A stretch of DNA of 64,000 nt from Heterohyrax brucei (GCA_028571685.1 CM053162.1:49178351-49242350); one strand, 5' to 3'; shown: positions 33,226 through 45,115, numbered from the stretch's first letter. Numbers and translations are program-made. The notes: generated by a model not told the origin, from the letters alone.

Positions 33226-33530
33226 CTGTTGGGTGTTCAGACATTAATAAAACTGGCAACTTGGAATTATCTGGCTGCCTTGAAGAAAATTTCTTTTACT
33301 TTCTCAATAAATAAGAAAGATTACATTCCAGTGCCAAGTAGATTTTATGGTTAAGCTACAGTTTATAAGTGGGCATTAATTAATGTCAGATAGAAATGAG
33401 ATTCCTAAGGAATTACATATTGCCTTCTCATTAGTAGCTGGTTTATAATTATAAACCTTGCTGAAATGAATAATTAAGAAATTGTAATAAATAACTTCGC
33501 TATAGGAAAGCCCTGGGATAATGTTTGTAA
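33226..33530. promoter_or_regulatory. Candidate conserved regulatory element (AT-rich, palindromic)
   Basis: Repeat-free and AT-rich. It has the perfect 18-bp palindrome ggtttataattataaacc at 33440-33457 and the 12-bp palindrome cattaattaatg at 33374-33385, plus 'aataattaagaaattg' nearby. Clustered TAAT cores are typical of homeodomain-binding enhancers. Inference only; no conservation data were available. Confidence 0.3.
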
Positions 33531-33534
33531 CTGG

Positions 33535-36500
33535 GTTTCAGTAATGAACTGCTAGGCCTGGGTCAAGTGCTGTTCTTCTGCCTGCCTTTATAACCCCACA
33601 CAGATCGCGAAGACATCAGCACTTACACTTGAATTTTAGAATTCTTTTAGGTTGATGTTTAGACTTGAGCTCTCAGAACTCAGGTGCCAGGAGGTCTAAA
33701 TCTTCAGGAGGAGCTTTTAGAACACTAGTAGTCTTGAATATACTGGTTTACGAAGCTGAACTGAATACTTTATCTATACCAACCATGCAGTGAATTATTT
33801 TCAAGTTTACTTTTTCCCCACGTATATTGACATTTGAGGACATATCTATATTCTGCCAATATGAGACTACTTTGTAGACTAGGAGTAAAGCTACTAACTC
33901 AGCTATTTGGCTCTTGAGAAATACCACCCAATCCATCTCCCCAAAATATACCTTACTTTATTAATTTCACCTTTTCTTTTTTTTAAAATGCAGCTTATAA
34001 AATAAACACAATTCTTTGTAACTGTTTTTCTCCTGGTTTTAAATACAGTGTTTAGAGGAATCTTCGAATGTCTCCGATATCTATTACCTTGATCATTTCA
34101 CTTAGAAGTTAGCAAGGGTTTATGCACACAACATAGGCGAACAGCTGAAACAGACAGCTTCTGGGCGGACTCCATACCTAAAACAAGAAGGTCTGAGGAA
34201 TGCAAGAGGAAAAAAACAATTCTGACATATCATGGCATTTATTTGCCCTATAACTTGCTGACCTTGGCAAATTTTCTGGGATGGGTAAGCACAAGCAGCA
34301 CGTTGACTTAGATGGAATCTATCAATCCAGCTCAAATGTTAACAAGTTAGTAATTATCTTACACACTAAGGGATGAAAGGCAAAAAAAAAAAAAAAAGAA
34401 TCAAAGGTCTTTCTTACTGGAATGAAGGGTAGATCTGTGCTTTCTGGAAGATGTGGACACTACGAGACTCTGGAGTTGTAATGCAAGCAGACAAGAGTGG
34501 CGATAAGCATTGGGGTTCACACATTCACTCTCACCCTGTTCTGCTCTCAGTCCTTGTGCTTGAAGCTCCTTCTTCTGAGAGAGTTCTTCCCCTAGATTTT
34601 CAAATAAATGGCTCCTTGTCTTTTCAGGATGAGCTCAACTGCTGTCTTCTGTGAGTGCCCACTCAAACTTGTCAATTACTTTTGTTTTAGAGTGGATGTA
34701 TTTATTTGGGTCCATTTCCGAGATCCATTATTCACCGGCTTATAAGTTTAGGCAACTTATTGGCCCCATCTTCATATCTGTAAGTATGGATGTACGTAAT
34801 CATGCTTATCTTTCACTATTGCTAAAAGTATTTAAGGCAAACGAATCTATTTGTATTGTTCACATATTTTCTATTTGTAGTACATTGTTACTCCTCTTTT
34901 ACGTCTTATTTAACTTAGATTTTAGAATCAATCTACTTCCTGTATTTGTTTGCTTTTTTTTTTTCCTTTTTCGTTTTTTATTATCAGGCCACAGCCTAAC
35001 TGCAAAATGTTCATTTGTTTCTCCTCTCCTTACAATGTATTGAGAATTTATATTAGTTGACAGTGGGATAAATGAATTGAGTGCTTGAGCTCAAAGTTTA
35101 GACAGTCTACGCAAGTAATTCTAAGTGAGAATAAAGGCCAAAGCCAAGAATAAAGGGGAAGATGTAAAAATGTGGGCCATGTTTTTCAGAATAGGTGGTC
35201 AATGTTGTTTTATTACTCAGATGGTTGCTCAACATTTTGTTTTATTTCATTTAGCTGTATACTAACCTGAGAATTTATTAGCACTGGAAATATTTGATCA
35301 ACTTTATTTGAAAATCTGATTTGATAACACAAACTAGGAATTATTGCTGACACTGGATTGGCTCTCCTTCTGAAAATGATTTGTTGGTCATTGGTTGGCG
35401 ACGTTGTTGGCTGTCATTAATTAGTGACACTGAGGACATTATGTTGTTGGTTGTGCCATGATATGTGAAACAAACAAACTTTGAAAATTGTAAGACCTTC
35501 TTTATAAGTTGTTGAAACCCCAACAGACTGCTGAAAATCTTCACCATTGTCTCAGGAAATGATTACTAAAGCAGGTGTTTACTATCCTTTTTGTTCTCAC
35601 TGACTTGCGATGCAATCATTTTGCACTTTTTGAAATCAGAAAGGAAGACTGCGTGGCACTATTTTCCATGTCTATGCAGTCTAGTTGACTCCTAAGACAA
35701 CAACTCTCTAATAATTAAATATCTACAGTGTGTAATTAGCTGATTAAATTTGTAATACAATACAGGGGCTGTGATGATGAATTACTTAACACTATAGAGA
35801 TGTTTGCTCTGGAAGAAAATATTTTAGTGAAAAATGCAGTATAACTGTATTAAGAGAGAAAGAGATGCTCCACTCCAAGACAGGAGAATGAAAGCATGAC
35901 CTAAGCAGTTCTTTGGGAAGGACAGTCTTTTATCCAAATCAGGTGAGTTAACTCTCCTTAACCCTCCAGCCTTGGTGCTTACCAAGGAGGCTCACAGGGT
36001 AACAGCACCAACAGAGACACAACACCAAGAAATGGAATCAGAAATGAACTTTTCCTCTCTCAAAAGCTTTTTTTGGGTGTGTGTTTGTTTCCACAGAAAG
36101 TCAACGGCTTGGCTAAAGTCATCGATTCCTGAGTGTGGAGCTCTGGGGCTTTAGACACTTAAGAACATAATTAACAAACACTTTAGTTCTTAAAGGATCC
36201 TACAAAGGTGACTTCCATGAACGAATTTAGGGAGGGGGGAAAAATAAGGTCAAATCTATGTTCACCTGACATATATGCGAGTTTATAGATGGGCAAGGAA
36301 ACGTAATGACCATATGGAACGTTCAGTTGTTTGAGTTACAGTTAATTCCTACCTCCTGTTCTTTAATCAGTATGCACATTGACAAATTTAATACATGTAC
36401 ATTTATCACAAATTTCGCCGTGTAAGAGGACCCTCCCTTTGCTGTGACTTATTAGATTGGTACAGTTGAGTCAATGTTTTACTTAGCCCCACTCTAAGAA

Positions 36501-36620
36501 ACAATGTCCAGGAGGGCACAGATTTAAAGTGTTACTTATATTTCCTCTACCAATTATCAGAATACAAAATTACTCTTCATGTATCACTAACTACATGTGT
36601 ACAACTGTAAAATACTAAAT
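33535..36620. other. Repeat-poor unassigned sequence
   Basis: About 3 kb without any repeat I can name, unusual for this window. It includes a 16-A run at 34382-34397, a forward 130-codon frame at 34651-35043 rich in Leu/Phe (AT-rich chance reading), and a TAAT-rich patch at about 35700-35790. No exon recognised. Confidence 0.4.
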
Positions 36621-36625
36621 GTCAT

Positions 36626-36775
36626 CATGGGAAACCCTGTTGGTATAGTGGTTAAGAGCTATAACTGCTAACTGAAAGACTGAACCTACCAGGCACTCCT
36701 TGGAAACTCCGTAAGGCAGTTCTACTCTGTCCTGTAGGATTACTGGGAGATGGGATCAAGGACAATGGGTTAATG
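36626..36775 (+). repeat. AfroSINE
   Basis: 'gggaaaccctgttggtatag', 'tggttaagagctataactgc', 'ctaccaggcactccttggaa', 'gcagttctactctgtcctgt'. Part of the box B region is deleted. Confidence 0.92.
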
Positions 36776-36777
36776 CG

Positions 36778-37320
36778 ATTGTACAGTGTCTGTTCTATCT
36801 TTGAACTCTGAAAACATTAATTAACCTTAGATAGTATACACTTCCTTGAATTTAACAGCTTGATCAAGCAGTAGAATCCCAAGACTGAAGAAAAGAGAAA
36901 ACAAACAAACAAACAAAACCACTAAATAAGCAGAGAGAAGATGTTTTTGGATAATGAACACAATGCAGATTCTATTCTTTATTTAAGAATCTTCTTTTTT
37001 CCTCTTCTAGGAGTGCAAACTGATTATAATGCTCAAATTCCCTGAAGTGGATTACGCATTTGGTATGTTCTGTGTTAGATGAAAGAAGTAACAATAACAA
37101 AGGAAGGGTTTTCAATACCCGAGTTTTACAAATGATGTACATTTACCCGATAGCCACTGCTGCACACCTGGCTTGCTCTATTTTGTATGAGTAGACAAAT
37201 CTCTCCTTCATTGTTATCTTGTCCAGAAACTCCCCCACTCACTGGTACGAGTCTCTAATATAGGGACCGAATGAATACACACTCTCTTTAAAACTGTGTT
37301 GCAGTGCATGCTATCACCGT
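36778..37320. other. Unassigned; (CAAA)n tract
   Basis: A short CAAA repeat at about 36900-36917. Otherwise nothing recognised. Confidence 0.4.
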
Positions 37321-37321
37321 T

Positions 37322-37445
37322 CACTTAAGGCTGTCGTTCTCAGGGTATGCTATGCACTGAAATCAGACCACTGAGGGGCTTTTAAAAAACATGGCCATGC
37401 CTCGGTCCCAACCGTAAAAATCAAAGAGTTCAGTGGTGGAAAGTA
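37322..37445 (+). repeat. Possible MER5-type hAT element fragment
   Basis: 'ctgtcgttctcagggtatgc', 'aggggcttttaaaaaacatg' and 'cctcggtcccaacc' follow the order of the MER5 non-autonomous hAT repeats ('gtggttctcaaa', 'gggagcttgttaaaaatgc', 'ctcgggccccacc'). Weak. Confidence 0.35.
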
Positions 37446-37449
37446 GGCA

Positions 37450-39405
37450 ATGACATTTTTTGTTGTTGTTCAGAGCTCACCAAAGGTGTCATTTTTGCAA
37501 CCAGCTTGCTGCTCTTACTTCCCATTCCAGTATGGCAATTGTTGAGCACCCTAAAAAGACCGGACTTGTTCGCATTTTGGCTTGTGACTTTTTGCAAAGA
37601 AGACACCTACCATCCGCAAGCTCTTCCTGGCACAGCATTTCACTTAGCAAGCAGAGGAAAGAAGGAGTGTGAAGAACATTTCTTTTTAACAGGCTTGTTT
37701 TGTCTGTGTTGGCAAGGTGCCCTGGAGAACTGGCTTTCCCGCGTGCATGCGGCGGAATGCAGTGCAGACCTTTGCATTCATTAGGCTGCATCTCTTCTTC
37801 TTCTCTGCAAAAGCCCTGCAGAGCCATAAGGAAAAAAGACAGGGCTGCTTTGTTCTAACTGTCTGGATTCCTCTCTCTGTTGATGGGGAACCTGGAGTCC
37901 TGAACTTTGAACATTTGTAATCATGTTGAGCAGCATGTAGAGCCTTGTTCAAATTTCAGGAGGAAAACACCAGAGCCAGGTGGAAGTTACCACCTTATCC
38001 TGGTTTAGGAAATGCAGCTTTTTATTTCTTCCTTAGCTGTGTTGTCTCTACTGAGTTTTGCATCTGAAAATAAGGAGCAGGTGATAGCCTGTTGCTGAAA
38101 TGAAGTAGAGGCCGTTTTCCCCTCTTTCTCTTTCTGGTTTCCCTCCCGAAACTTGGGTTCATGACAGCTTGTTGTTGGGCAGGGCATTAGCCTTTTGTAA
38201 TTTATTGCTTTTAGATTAAATCTGGGGAAACTCAATATTGCAGTTGAATGATTAGAGCAATACCCTTTAGAGTAATAAATTTTCTTTGGTGCTGTGCATC
38301 TCAGATCATGTTTCCCTTCTAATTACATTTACATAAATGATATTCTGTAAAATTAAATTAACATTCAAACGGTTACACTGGAAGGGAGAGACAAAAATTA
38401 GTTACCAAGTTGCATCTCTTAAAAAAAATTCTAGTTCGTTTCACGGTATGAATCACTCCCCTTTCTCAAGTGTCAGCATTCAACAAAACCTTGGTTCCAG
38501 AACCACACAGAGATGTTTGTCAACAGCTAATGGAGACGTTTTGTTCCTCTCTTGGAGGTTTTTCCAGTAAAGTGTCATTAGACAATGACTCTGGTGACTT
38601 TTTGGACTTGGCGACTAATGAATTATTAATCTTCCTTAGAGCTTTTGGCCTTGAAATTCTGCAGTGATCATGGAGAACCACCAGATGAATATGCACAGAA
38701 TTCTGTTAAGGTCTGTGGGTCTCAGTCTTCTCCCCACCACCCTCATTCTTCTACCAGCCTTTGTTTCCCACTCTAGCGGTTGACAGAGGACACATTACAG
38801 GTGACTCTGGGGTCTCACTGCCATTTTACTATCTTTTCCACCATTGCAGTACATTTCCATTTTTAAGAGTTTTGTTTTCTTTAGAAGTTGCTCTATTTGG
38901 AGAATTGCTATCAAAGTCATCAGAAAATCTCCCCCTTCCCTACACTGACTCAGAATGCTCTCTCAGCAATGTTGCTGAGTATGATGTCAGAAAGACTTCA
39001 AGAACCACGTCCTTTGTATCTTTCACTAAGGCCAGTTTCACTTACAAACACTATGATTTGATGCCAAACATGATCTCATTTTTGCAAAAATATCTTTATA
39101 CACTGAACAGGGATTACGTTTACTAATTCGTCAACAGTGGTATCCCTGGCCAGTCTGTAATTCCTTCTGCTGTCCTTGCCTGGTGACAACACACTCATTT
39201 TCCTTCTGTGTGTGTCATAGCCTCTTAACAATCTCCTGTGCTCTCCTCTGCACCTCCTCCTCTCCTTTCTAGTAAGAGGCCAGTAGGACAGCATCCTATA
39301 GATGCATAGAATTGTGAAGTACACACACCATACAGTCACATTGTGTCCCCAAGTCAAGACCATTCCTGTCCAAAGAGTTGACCTCAGTAACGTTTTCTGG
39401 TCAGG
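37450..39405. other. Repeat-poor unassigned sequence
   Basis: No repeat named. The part 37460-37950 is GC-richer and open in several frames on both strands (112, 92, 88 and 70 codons), which argues for chance rather than coding. The forward frame at 38761-39126 (121 codons) is also unrecognised. Confidence 0.4.
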
Positions 39406-39409
39406 GGCA

Positions 39410-39797
39410 GCAGCAGGTCTGGGGATCATGCTCTCAAGGGACATTGAGGCCAATTGTCATAACTAGCCTATTGCTAAAAGAGTTTTCTGCACCCCACATT
39501 GGCAAGTGGTGTCTAGGGTCTTAAAAGCTAGCAAGCTGCCATCTGAGATACACCAAATTCTCCTAACTCAGCCAGAACAGATGATCACCAAGGACAACAA
39601 AGACCTGAAGGAAAAAGAGCCCAGAAGACAGAAGGACCCATGTGAATGGGTGACTGTATCAACATGTGACCAGAAGAACTAGATGGTGCCTGGCCACCAC
39701 CAAAGACAGCCATGATGGGACACACAATGTCAGGCCCCAGTGGCAACACGAGATAAAGACGGGTGCATCTCAAGAACTCAACTAAAAGACCGCAACT
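39410..39797 (+). mobile_element. LINE-1 3' end, afrotherian type, plus strand
   Basis: 'tctcaagggacattgaggcc', 'tgcaccccacattggcaagt', 'gtctagggtcttaaaagcta', 'caagctgccatctgagatac', 'ccagaagaactagatggtgc' match the reverse of the element seen at 56600-57310, and from memory belong to a LINE-1 3' region common in elephants. The sequence just upstream may also belong to it. Confidence 0.65.
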
Positions 39798-39824
39798 GAT
39801 GGTCTGAAGGGCTGCGGGTTCAAT

Positions 39825-39942
39825 GTAGATTTTTCAAAAACAGATTGTCAGGATTTTTTTCCAGGGCATCTCTTGGTGGACTTGAACCTCCAACTTTTGG
39901 TGAGCAGCCAAGCATTTAACTGTTTGCACTGCCCAGGGACTC
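39825..39942 (-). repeat. AfroSINE, third subtype, minus strand, truncated
   Basis: 'gcatctcttggtggacttga', 'acctccaacttttggtgagc', 'agccaagcatttaactgttt', 'gcactgcccagggactc'. The tail end is lost; it abuts the LINE-1 end. Confidence 0.8.
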
Positions 39943-39944
39943 AA

Positions 39945-40185
39945 GATCATAGTTACATATATTAAAATGCCTGAGAAAATGTGGGTCATTCTCAAATAAC
40001 TCTCAAATAAGCAAAGAAACTATGCTTATGACAGAGATGAGGAAGATAAAGCAAGAGAGTTGATGTTTCTTTCACAACAATCCTGATCTTTGCAGATTCT
40101 TGCTTGGGTGAGTTTGTGTTTGGATGCTACTTCACCTGACCCAGCTTGTCACATTCTCACTCCTCTTTGTTCTTGTACCCACTTG
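39945..40185. other. Short unassigned interval
   Basis: Nothing recognised. Confidence 0.35.
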
Positions 40186-40189
40186 TTCT

Positions 40190-41285
40190 CCAGTCATTCA
40201 CTGAACTTGTACGTGTGCATTGAATGTCTACAATGTGCCAAGTATTGTCGTCATCGTCAGCGGAGACAAAATAGGGGGCAAAACCAGATATAATTCTTGT
40301 CTCATAGAGATGACAGTCTTCATGGGAAGACAGATGTTAATTGAATACTCATACTGCTAAATGATTAATTGCAAATGAAGGCAGTCTGCTGCAGCAGAGA
40401 TACTCACCTAGAAGAACGTGAACTCAAGGAGTTTGTTCTAGACTGAAGATGAGGAGTGAAGGTGGATGGCAGAAAAGACGTTCTGAGATGTGAGACTCGG
40501 GCAGATATGTTAAAGCTGGTCTGTGTCAACCAAGAATCATGGGAGGGAGAGGGTAACTGTACCAGCCTGAGGAAACACCATGATCCAGAGCCCTCTACCA
40601 GAAGGGAGTGTGGCATGTCCAATGCTATGCGAAGGCCACTGTGGCTGGATCACAGTAAGCTTTGAAAGGAAGATGGGCAAGGAGGTTAGTGAGGTAAGTT
40701 AGGTTAAATTAATCAAGGCCTTCAAGGTCATGTTAACGATTTTGGTTTTATTTTTAGAGTAATACGAAACCATGGAAATGCTATAAGCAGGCAAGTGATA
40801 TAGCTGTATTTCGATTTGGAAAGATGAAAGTAGTGTGGAAAAAATATGGTGTAGACAGAGCAGCTGCAGGAAGATCACCTAGGAGATAACCACAACATCT
40901 TCATCTTTCTAGACCAAAGTGGCGTCCATTGAGGTGGGACAGAGTGGTCGGAATAGAAAGATAATTAGGATAGGTTAGTCCTAGGGGAAGAAGGAGACAG
41001 CAGGGACAAGAAAGTCTATTGGGTTTTCAACTCTATAACTAGATGAGGACTGGATTATGGAACAGATAGGAAACATAAGAGAGTAGATTTAGGGGCTGGA
41101 GGAAGATCCCAAGTCTTGGGCATGTTGTAATAGACATCTAGCAATTGGGGTTCAGCAGACAGGGATATGAATCTAGTTCTTAGAGGGAAATCAAGGTAGG
41201 CTATATAAAGAAGGCAATGAAAGTAATGAGCGTGTATGAGAATATCCAGGGAGAAATGGGTGAGCACTAGAATGAAAGTGACCGC
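40190..41285 (+). repeat. L2 LINE, long decayed copy
   Basis: Phrases in L2 order over 1 kb: 'gaatgtctacaatgtgccaa', 'gaagggagtgtggcatgtcc', 'ggccactgtggctggatcac', 'aaggccttcaaggtcatgtt', 'taagcaggcaagtgatatag', 'ggcatgttgtaatagacatc'. Very diverged; boundaries approximate. Confidence 0.55.
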
Positions 41286-41289
41286 GTCC

Positions 41290-42585
41290 TAGATCACTGT
41301 GGCTCCTCACTCCAACTACCTCCCTCTGTCCCAACTGGTATCGTGGTTCTGCAGCATTCCTTGTACCCTCTAAGTGTGACAGAAAAAAAATTTCATATGC
41401 TACACTGACCCTGCTTTGGACAATGATTGTTGGATTTTGACCTCAACTGTCAGACTTTCCTTGACTTGACACTTTAGAAATTCTATGATATGATTAAGAC
41501 ACTGCTTAACTTGAAATGTGTGTCTCAGTTCTTCCATCGGGCTTGAATTTGGGGATCAAAAAAGAGCCTCTTGCCTATTAATTGATTCAATCATTATTTC
41601 CGTTTGCATCAGTAAGTGATTTATAATATATCTGAATTCATATACTAATAAACCATGTCATAATGAAGTTCTACTGCACTGTGCAAATATCTGTAATTCA
41701 TTGATATTTCTCACGGAGCACTTACATTATGCCATAAATTGGAGTTATTGTCATAGCTGTCATATCTCCCCTGCAAGAATTCAAACTCCTTGAAGACAGG
41801 GTTTTGCTTTACAGTTTTGTATCTTGCTGGTGTCCATTCATAGTGACCCACATAGAAGAACAGCGACTCAGTGACACTGTGTTAAATGAACAGGGGCTTT
41901 GGTCTTCCGGGGAAAAGCAACTGTACTTACATAAACGTGAGATGATGAAAATTGGGGGTGGGAAATTAAAGGAATGGCAACATGTGACATGAAATAAATG
42001 CCTACTGAATATGTTTTGACCAATAGAATTTCAGGAAGAATTGACACGTAAAGAGGGAATGATGAAAATGAAGGACGGCGACGAGTCTCACAGTTGATCA
42101 AAAATGTTGTGTTCTTTCATACCCCACCTCTGGCCTAGGTTGCTCCTTTGTCTGCAAGTCTACCTCATGCTCCATCTTTATCTGCAAGATTCAGCCCAGT
42201 GGTCACGTGCCTGTGAAGCCTTCACTCCATTGGCCAGTCAGATTTGGAGGTAACCTGTGTTAGGATCTTGCTGCTTGCGTGGGTTCTTTTTGCATTTGGC
42301 ACACTGTGTTATACTAATGTGTGCACCTTTATTTCTCCATCTTTAGACAAGCTCCATGTGGGAGAGCACAGAGTCATGTGTAGCTCAGAAAAGGCACGTA
42401 ACTGATGGAAAGAAGCATAGAGAGGGCTCCATGCCCACCGTTCAGCACAGTTTGAGGTGTGCTTAGAATCCTTGCTTACCTCTAAAATTTGCAAACGTGA
42501 CTTCTCCCTCACTTGAAATTCCCTTTTAAAGGAAAATAACTCACCTTGCTCTAGAATTACAGTTCAGGTTAACTGTACTACCACT
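41290..42585. other. Unassigned sequence
   Basis: About 1.3 kb with no named repeat. Short opposed frames near 41804-42101 are shadows of one another. Confidence 0.35.
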
Positions 42586-42589
42586 GTGA

Positions 42590-42770
42590 TACGAGTCAGG
42601 GAGCTTGGATTCTATTCTTTTGTATTTAAAATCTATGGCTTTGGACAAATCATTTAAGCAGTAGTTTTCAATGTTATTTTCTGTAAAATAGGCATGGTAG
42701 GAAATCAGATCAAGCAATGCACATGAAAGCAAATTCTAAACACTGAATAGACACAATGAAGTGGTTCACT
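42590..42770 (+). repeat. MIR fragment
   Basis: 'ctatggctttggacaaatca', 'tttaagcagtagttttcaat', 'ttctgtaaaataggcatgg' follow the MIR core ('gggcaagtcacttaac', 'catctgtaaaatggg'). Confidence 0.55.
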
Positions 42771-42814
42771 AGTACTGGTTATTCTGCCCCTAGGAGGAAA
42801 GTCACTGGTGTCGA

Positions 42815-43150
42815 CTTTCAATTAGTCATTCAGTCATTTAGTCCATAGGTGACTTCTGAATGCTTAGCAGGTACACGGGAGTCCCTGGGTGATGCAAATG
42901 GTCAAGTGCTTGGCTACTAAATGAAGAGTTTGCAATATGAACTCCCAGAGGCACCTTGGGAGAAAGGCCTGAAGACCTGCTTCCAAAAGATCACAGTCAT
43001 TGAAAACGCTACTGAACAGTTCTAGTTTGACACACATCAGGTCTACTCTGACAGCTAAATGAAGGGCTTAGTATGTGCCTAGGACTGCGCTCGATGCTTT
43101 AGAAGGGAAGTTTAGAAGATGCAGTTTGTGATCTCAACAAGTTTGCAAAA
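42815..43150 (+). repeat. L2 tail split by a SINE
   Basis: The left part ends 'ctgaatgcttagcaggtac'. The right part (from about 43036) reads 'gggcttagtatgtgcctagg' and 'actgcgctcgatgcttta'. Both fit the L2 3' end ('ctatgtgccaggcactgtgc'). The SINE at 42880 lies between. Confidence 0.55.
42880..43035 (+). repeat. AfroSINE, long subtype
   Basis: 'gggagtccctgggtgatgca', 'aatggtcaagtgcttggcta', 'gaagacctgcttccaaaaga', 'tcacagtcattgaaaacgct', 'gaacagttctagtttgac'. The tail is decayed. Confidence 0.88.
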
Positions 43151-43154
43151 TGGA

Positions 43155-44205
43155 TGGGGAGACAAAACTAAAGACCATGCAAAAGCAAAGTAGGTGCAAG
43201 TCCTGGCTTATAAAGGTAAGCAAACCAGTGGGCATGGCAGCCCACAGAAGAAAGAGAAAGGGTGTCCGCAGAGGCCACTTCTTTCACCTTTCATAGCCAT
43301 CTCTGGGTGTTACATGGTCTAGTTTTCTAGAGCCCACGTGACTATCCATTAATCAGTACCTCTTGCATTTTGGGTGTTCATCTATTTCCTTCAGTGCCAC
43401 TCCATTTGGTATACTCCTTGCCCCTGAGCGCTTTGGCTCAGTTGCTCCAAACCCCTCCTGCAGCCTATGAAGGCCCAGAGCTCCTGCAGCCCTGGCTTTC
43501 TCAGGTGGGACATGGGTGCCACTCCCCAGCCCATCCAGGCTGCCAGCCTCTCGCTGCCTCCATCTGGGCTGCTGTCCGTGGTGGGATGCCACGGCATTGG
43601 CTGGCCCGCCAGAGGGGAACAAATGGGACCAGGGCTGCTGGGCTCGTCCGGGAGGGCTGTGAAGGCCGGTCACCGGAACCCATCACAGACTGTGACTTAT
43701 ACACCAGGGAAAGGTTAGAGAAATTTATGAGCGAGCGCCATATGCCAGCCCGCCATCTGCTTCCTCGGAAGGGACAGGAATACAGGACGGCACTAAGTGC
43801 ATCGAATGAGGTCCCGTACACAAGAAGAGTGCAATTTCACTGTTCTAGGGGTGAAGCCACCTCGGCACTGGGGTGACAGTTCACACACTTGTTTTTCAAA
43901 GGAGATTTTATGTAAAGCTGTCAGCATCATCACAGGTGAGGCTGCTCACTTTCAGGGCAGTTCCTTCCTATGACTCCTGAGCTTCTGCCATCAGTGGTCG
44001 AACTCGGGAGACAGAGTTTCCAAGCTCCTTCTTTAGTTGATGAAGAGGAGTGTTTTGTTTTGTTTATTTTTCCCCTTCAGTTTCTTCCACATTAAACACT
44101 GGGAGAATGCTTATCCCATTCCAGTACACAAGGTGTTTGAGCAAGTGTTCATTACAAATCAAGACCTTGTTTAGCAATACACAAGTTCCTACAATTAAAT
44201 CTGCA
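43155..44205. other. Unassigned; GC-rich block at 43390-43860
   Basis: The block is clearly richer in G, C and CpG than its surroundings and open for 168 codons on the plus strand (43370-43876) and 106 on each of two minus frames. No domain is recognised. A small CpG-bearing element, an old retrocopy or chance are all possible. The remaining parts are ordinary. Confidence 0.4.
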
Positions 44206-44209
44206 AACT

Positions 44210-44335
44210 TAATAAGTGCTTCATACTTCATTGCTGAATATCACTATGGTCTGCTTGGAAGTACTCACTTTGGGAAGCTACGCACTGATGCCGATGCCTA
44301 GTCCACCCTTCAAGGCAATTTTGGAACTCTTTCCC
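44210..44335 (-). mobile_element. Mariner-like fragment, minus strand
   Basis: 'cttcattgctgaatatcact' and 'caaggcaattttggaactct' are the reverse complement, with changes, of 'gatattcagcaatgaggtag' and 'gttccaaaatagctttgaaa' in the plus-strand copy. This gives an inverted partner of about 120 bp. Confidence 0.65.
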
Positions 44336-44339
44336 TAAT

Positions 44340-44715
44340 GGCCATTGTGCACAGTGGTATGGTGGCAAGTCCACAAACTTAACTGTGTAGCTGTCTCTGT
44401 GGGAGTTTTTGGCCAGTAAACAGATATTTGTATTGAAACACCCTCCTTACTCACCTGATCTGCCCCTAGTGACTTTTTTCTTTACCTGAAGATAAAGGGA
44501 ATACTGAAAGGAAGACGTTTTGGTGGCGTTGAGAACACCACGGGTAATATGATGATAACATTGATAGTGACTTCAGAAGAAAAGTTCCAAAATAGCTTTG
44601 AAAGGGAGAATAGGCAGTGGCAGGGGTACATAGGTTCTTAAGGGGAGGACTTTGATGGTGACCGTAATGATATTCAGCAATGAGGTAGACAGTACTTTTT
44701 CTGGGATGAGTCATG
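44340..44715 (+). pseudogene. Mariner-family transposase fossil, C-terminal part
   Basis: The translation contains H-P-P-Y-S-P-D-L at about 44438-44461, then after a frameshift S-D-F-F-L-Y-L-K and G-R-R-F, then F-Q-N-S-F-E near 44600 and a G-E-D-F-D-G-D end. This is the C-terminal signature of mariner-type DDD/D transposases (as in SETMAR-related copies): the SPDLAPSDFFLF block carries the third catalytic Asp, then the W-rich end. Frameshifts and stops make it dead. Family from motif only. Confidence 0.8.
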
Positions 44716-44763
44716 AACGTAATTGGCAGTTCTCGTACATGGTGACACTGGTTGTGAAACTGA

Positions 44764-45096
44764 CAAGTTGTTTCTGTTTGTTGCCATCTAGTTGACTTCT
44801 GGCTCCTAATGAGTTCATGCACAACAGATGACAATGATGCCCGATCCTATGCCATTTCCATGATTGTTAATAGGACCTTTGTGATCCACAGGGATTTCAT
44901 TGACTGAATTTCATATATAGATCTCCAGGCCTTTATTCCTAGTCTGCTTTAGTCTGGAAGTTCCACTGAAATCTGTTCAGCTTCATAGCAACATGCAAGC
45001 CTCCTCTGATGACAACTGATGGCAGCATGGAAAGTGCATTGCATGGGAGTGAAACTGGGTACCCCTCACAGAAGGCAAGAAGCCCACCACTGAACT
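44764..45096 (-). repeat. SINE with tRNA-Gly-like head, minus strand
   Basis: 'gtttgttgccatctagttga', 'tgatccacagggatttcatt', 'ctgctttagtctggaagttc', 'caagcctcctctgatgacaa', then 'gaaactgggtacccctcaca' and 'agcccaccactgaact' as the decayed head. Same layout as 24425-24786. Confidence 0.8.
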
Positions 45097-45115
45097 GGAT
45101 TGATCTTATTTTTAG

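Noticed and set aside
34651-35043. 130-codon hydrophobic frame as a membrane protein
   Set aside because: The Phe/Leu/Ile-rich reading follows from T-rich DNA; no signal or family likeness.
38761-39126. 121-codon frame as an exon
   Set aside because: No family likeness and no clear splice pair; composition does not differ from its surroundings.
43370-43876. 168-codon open frame as a gene
   Set aside because: Two minus-strand frames of 106 codons overlap it and the translation matches no known family. Kept only as a compositional finding.
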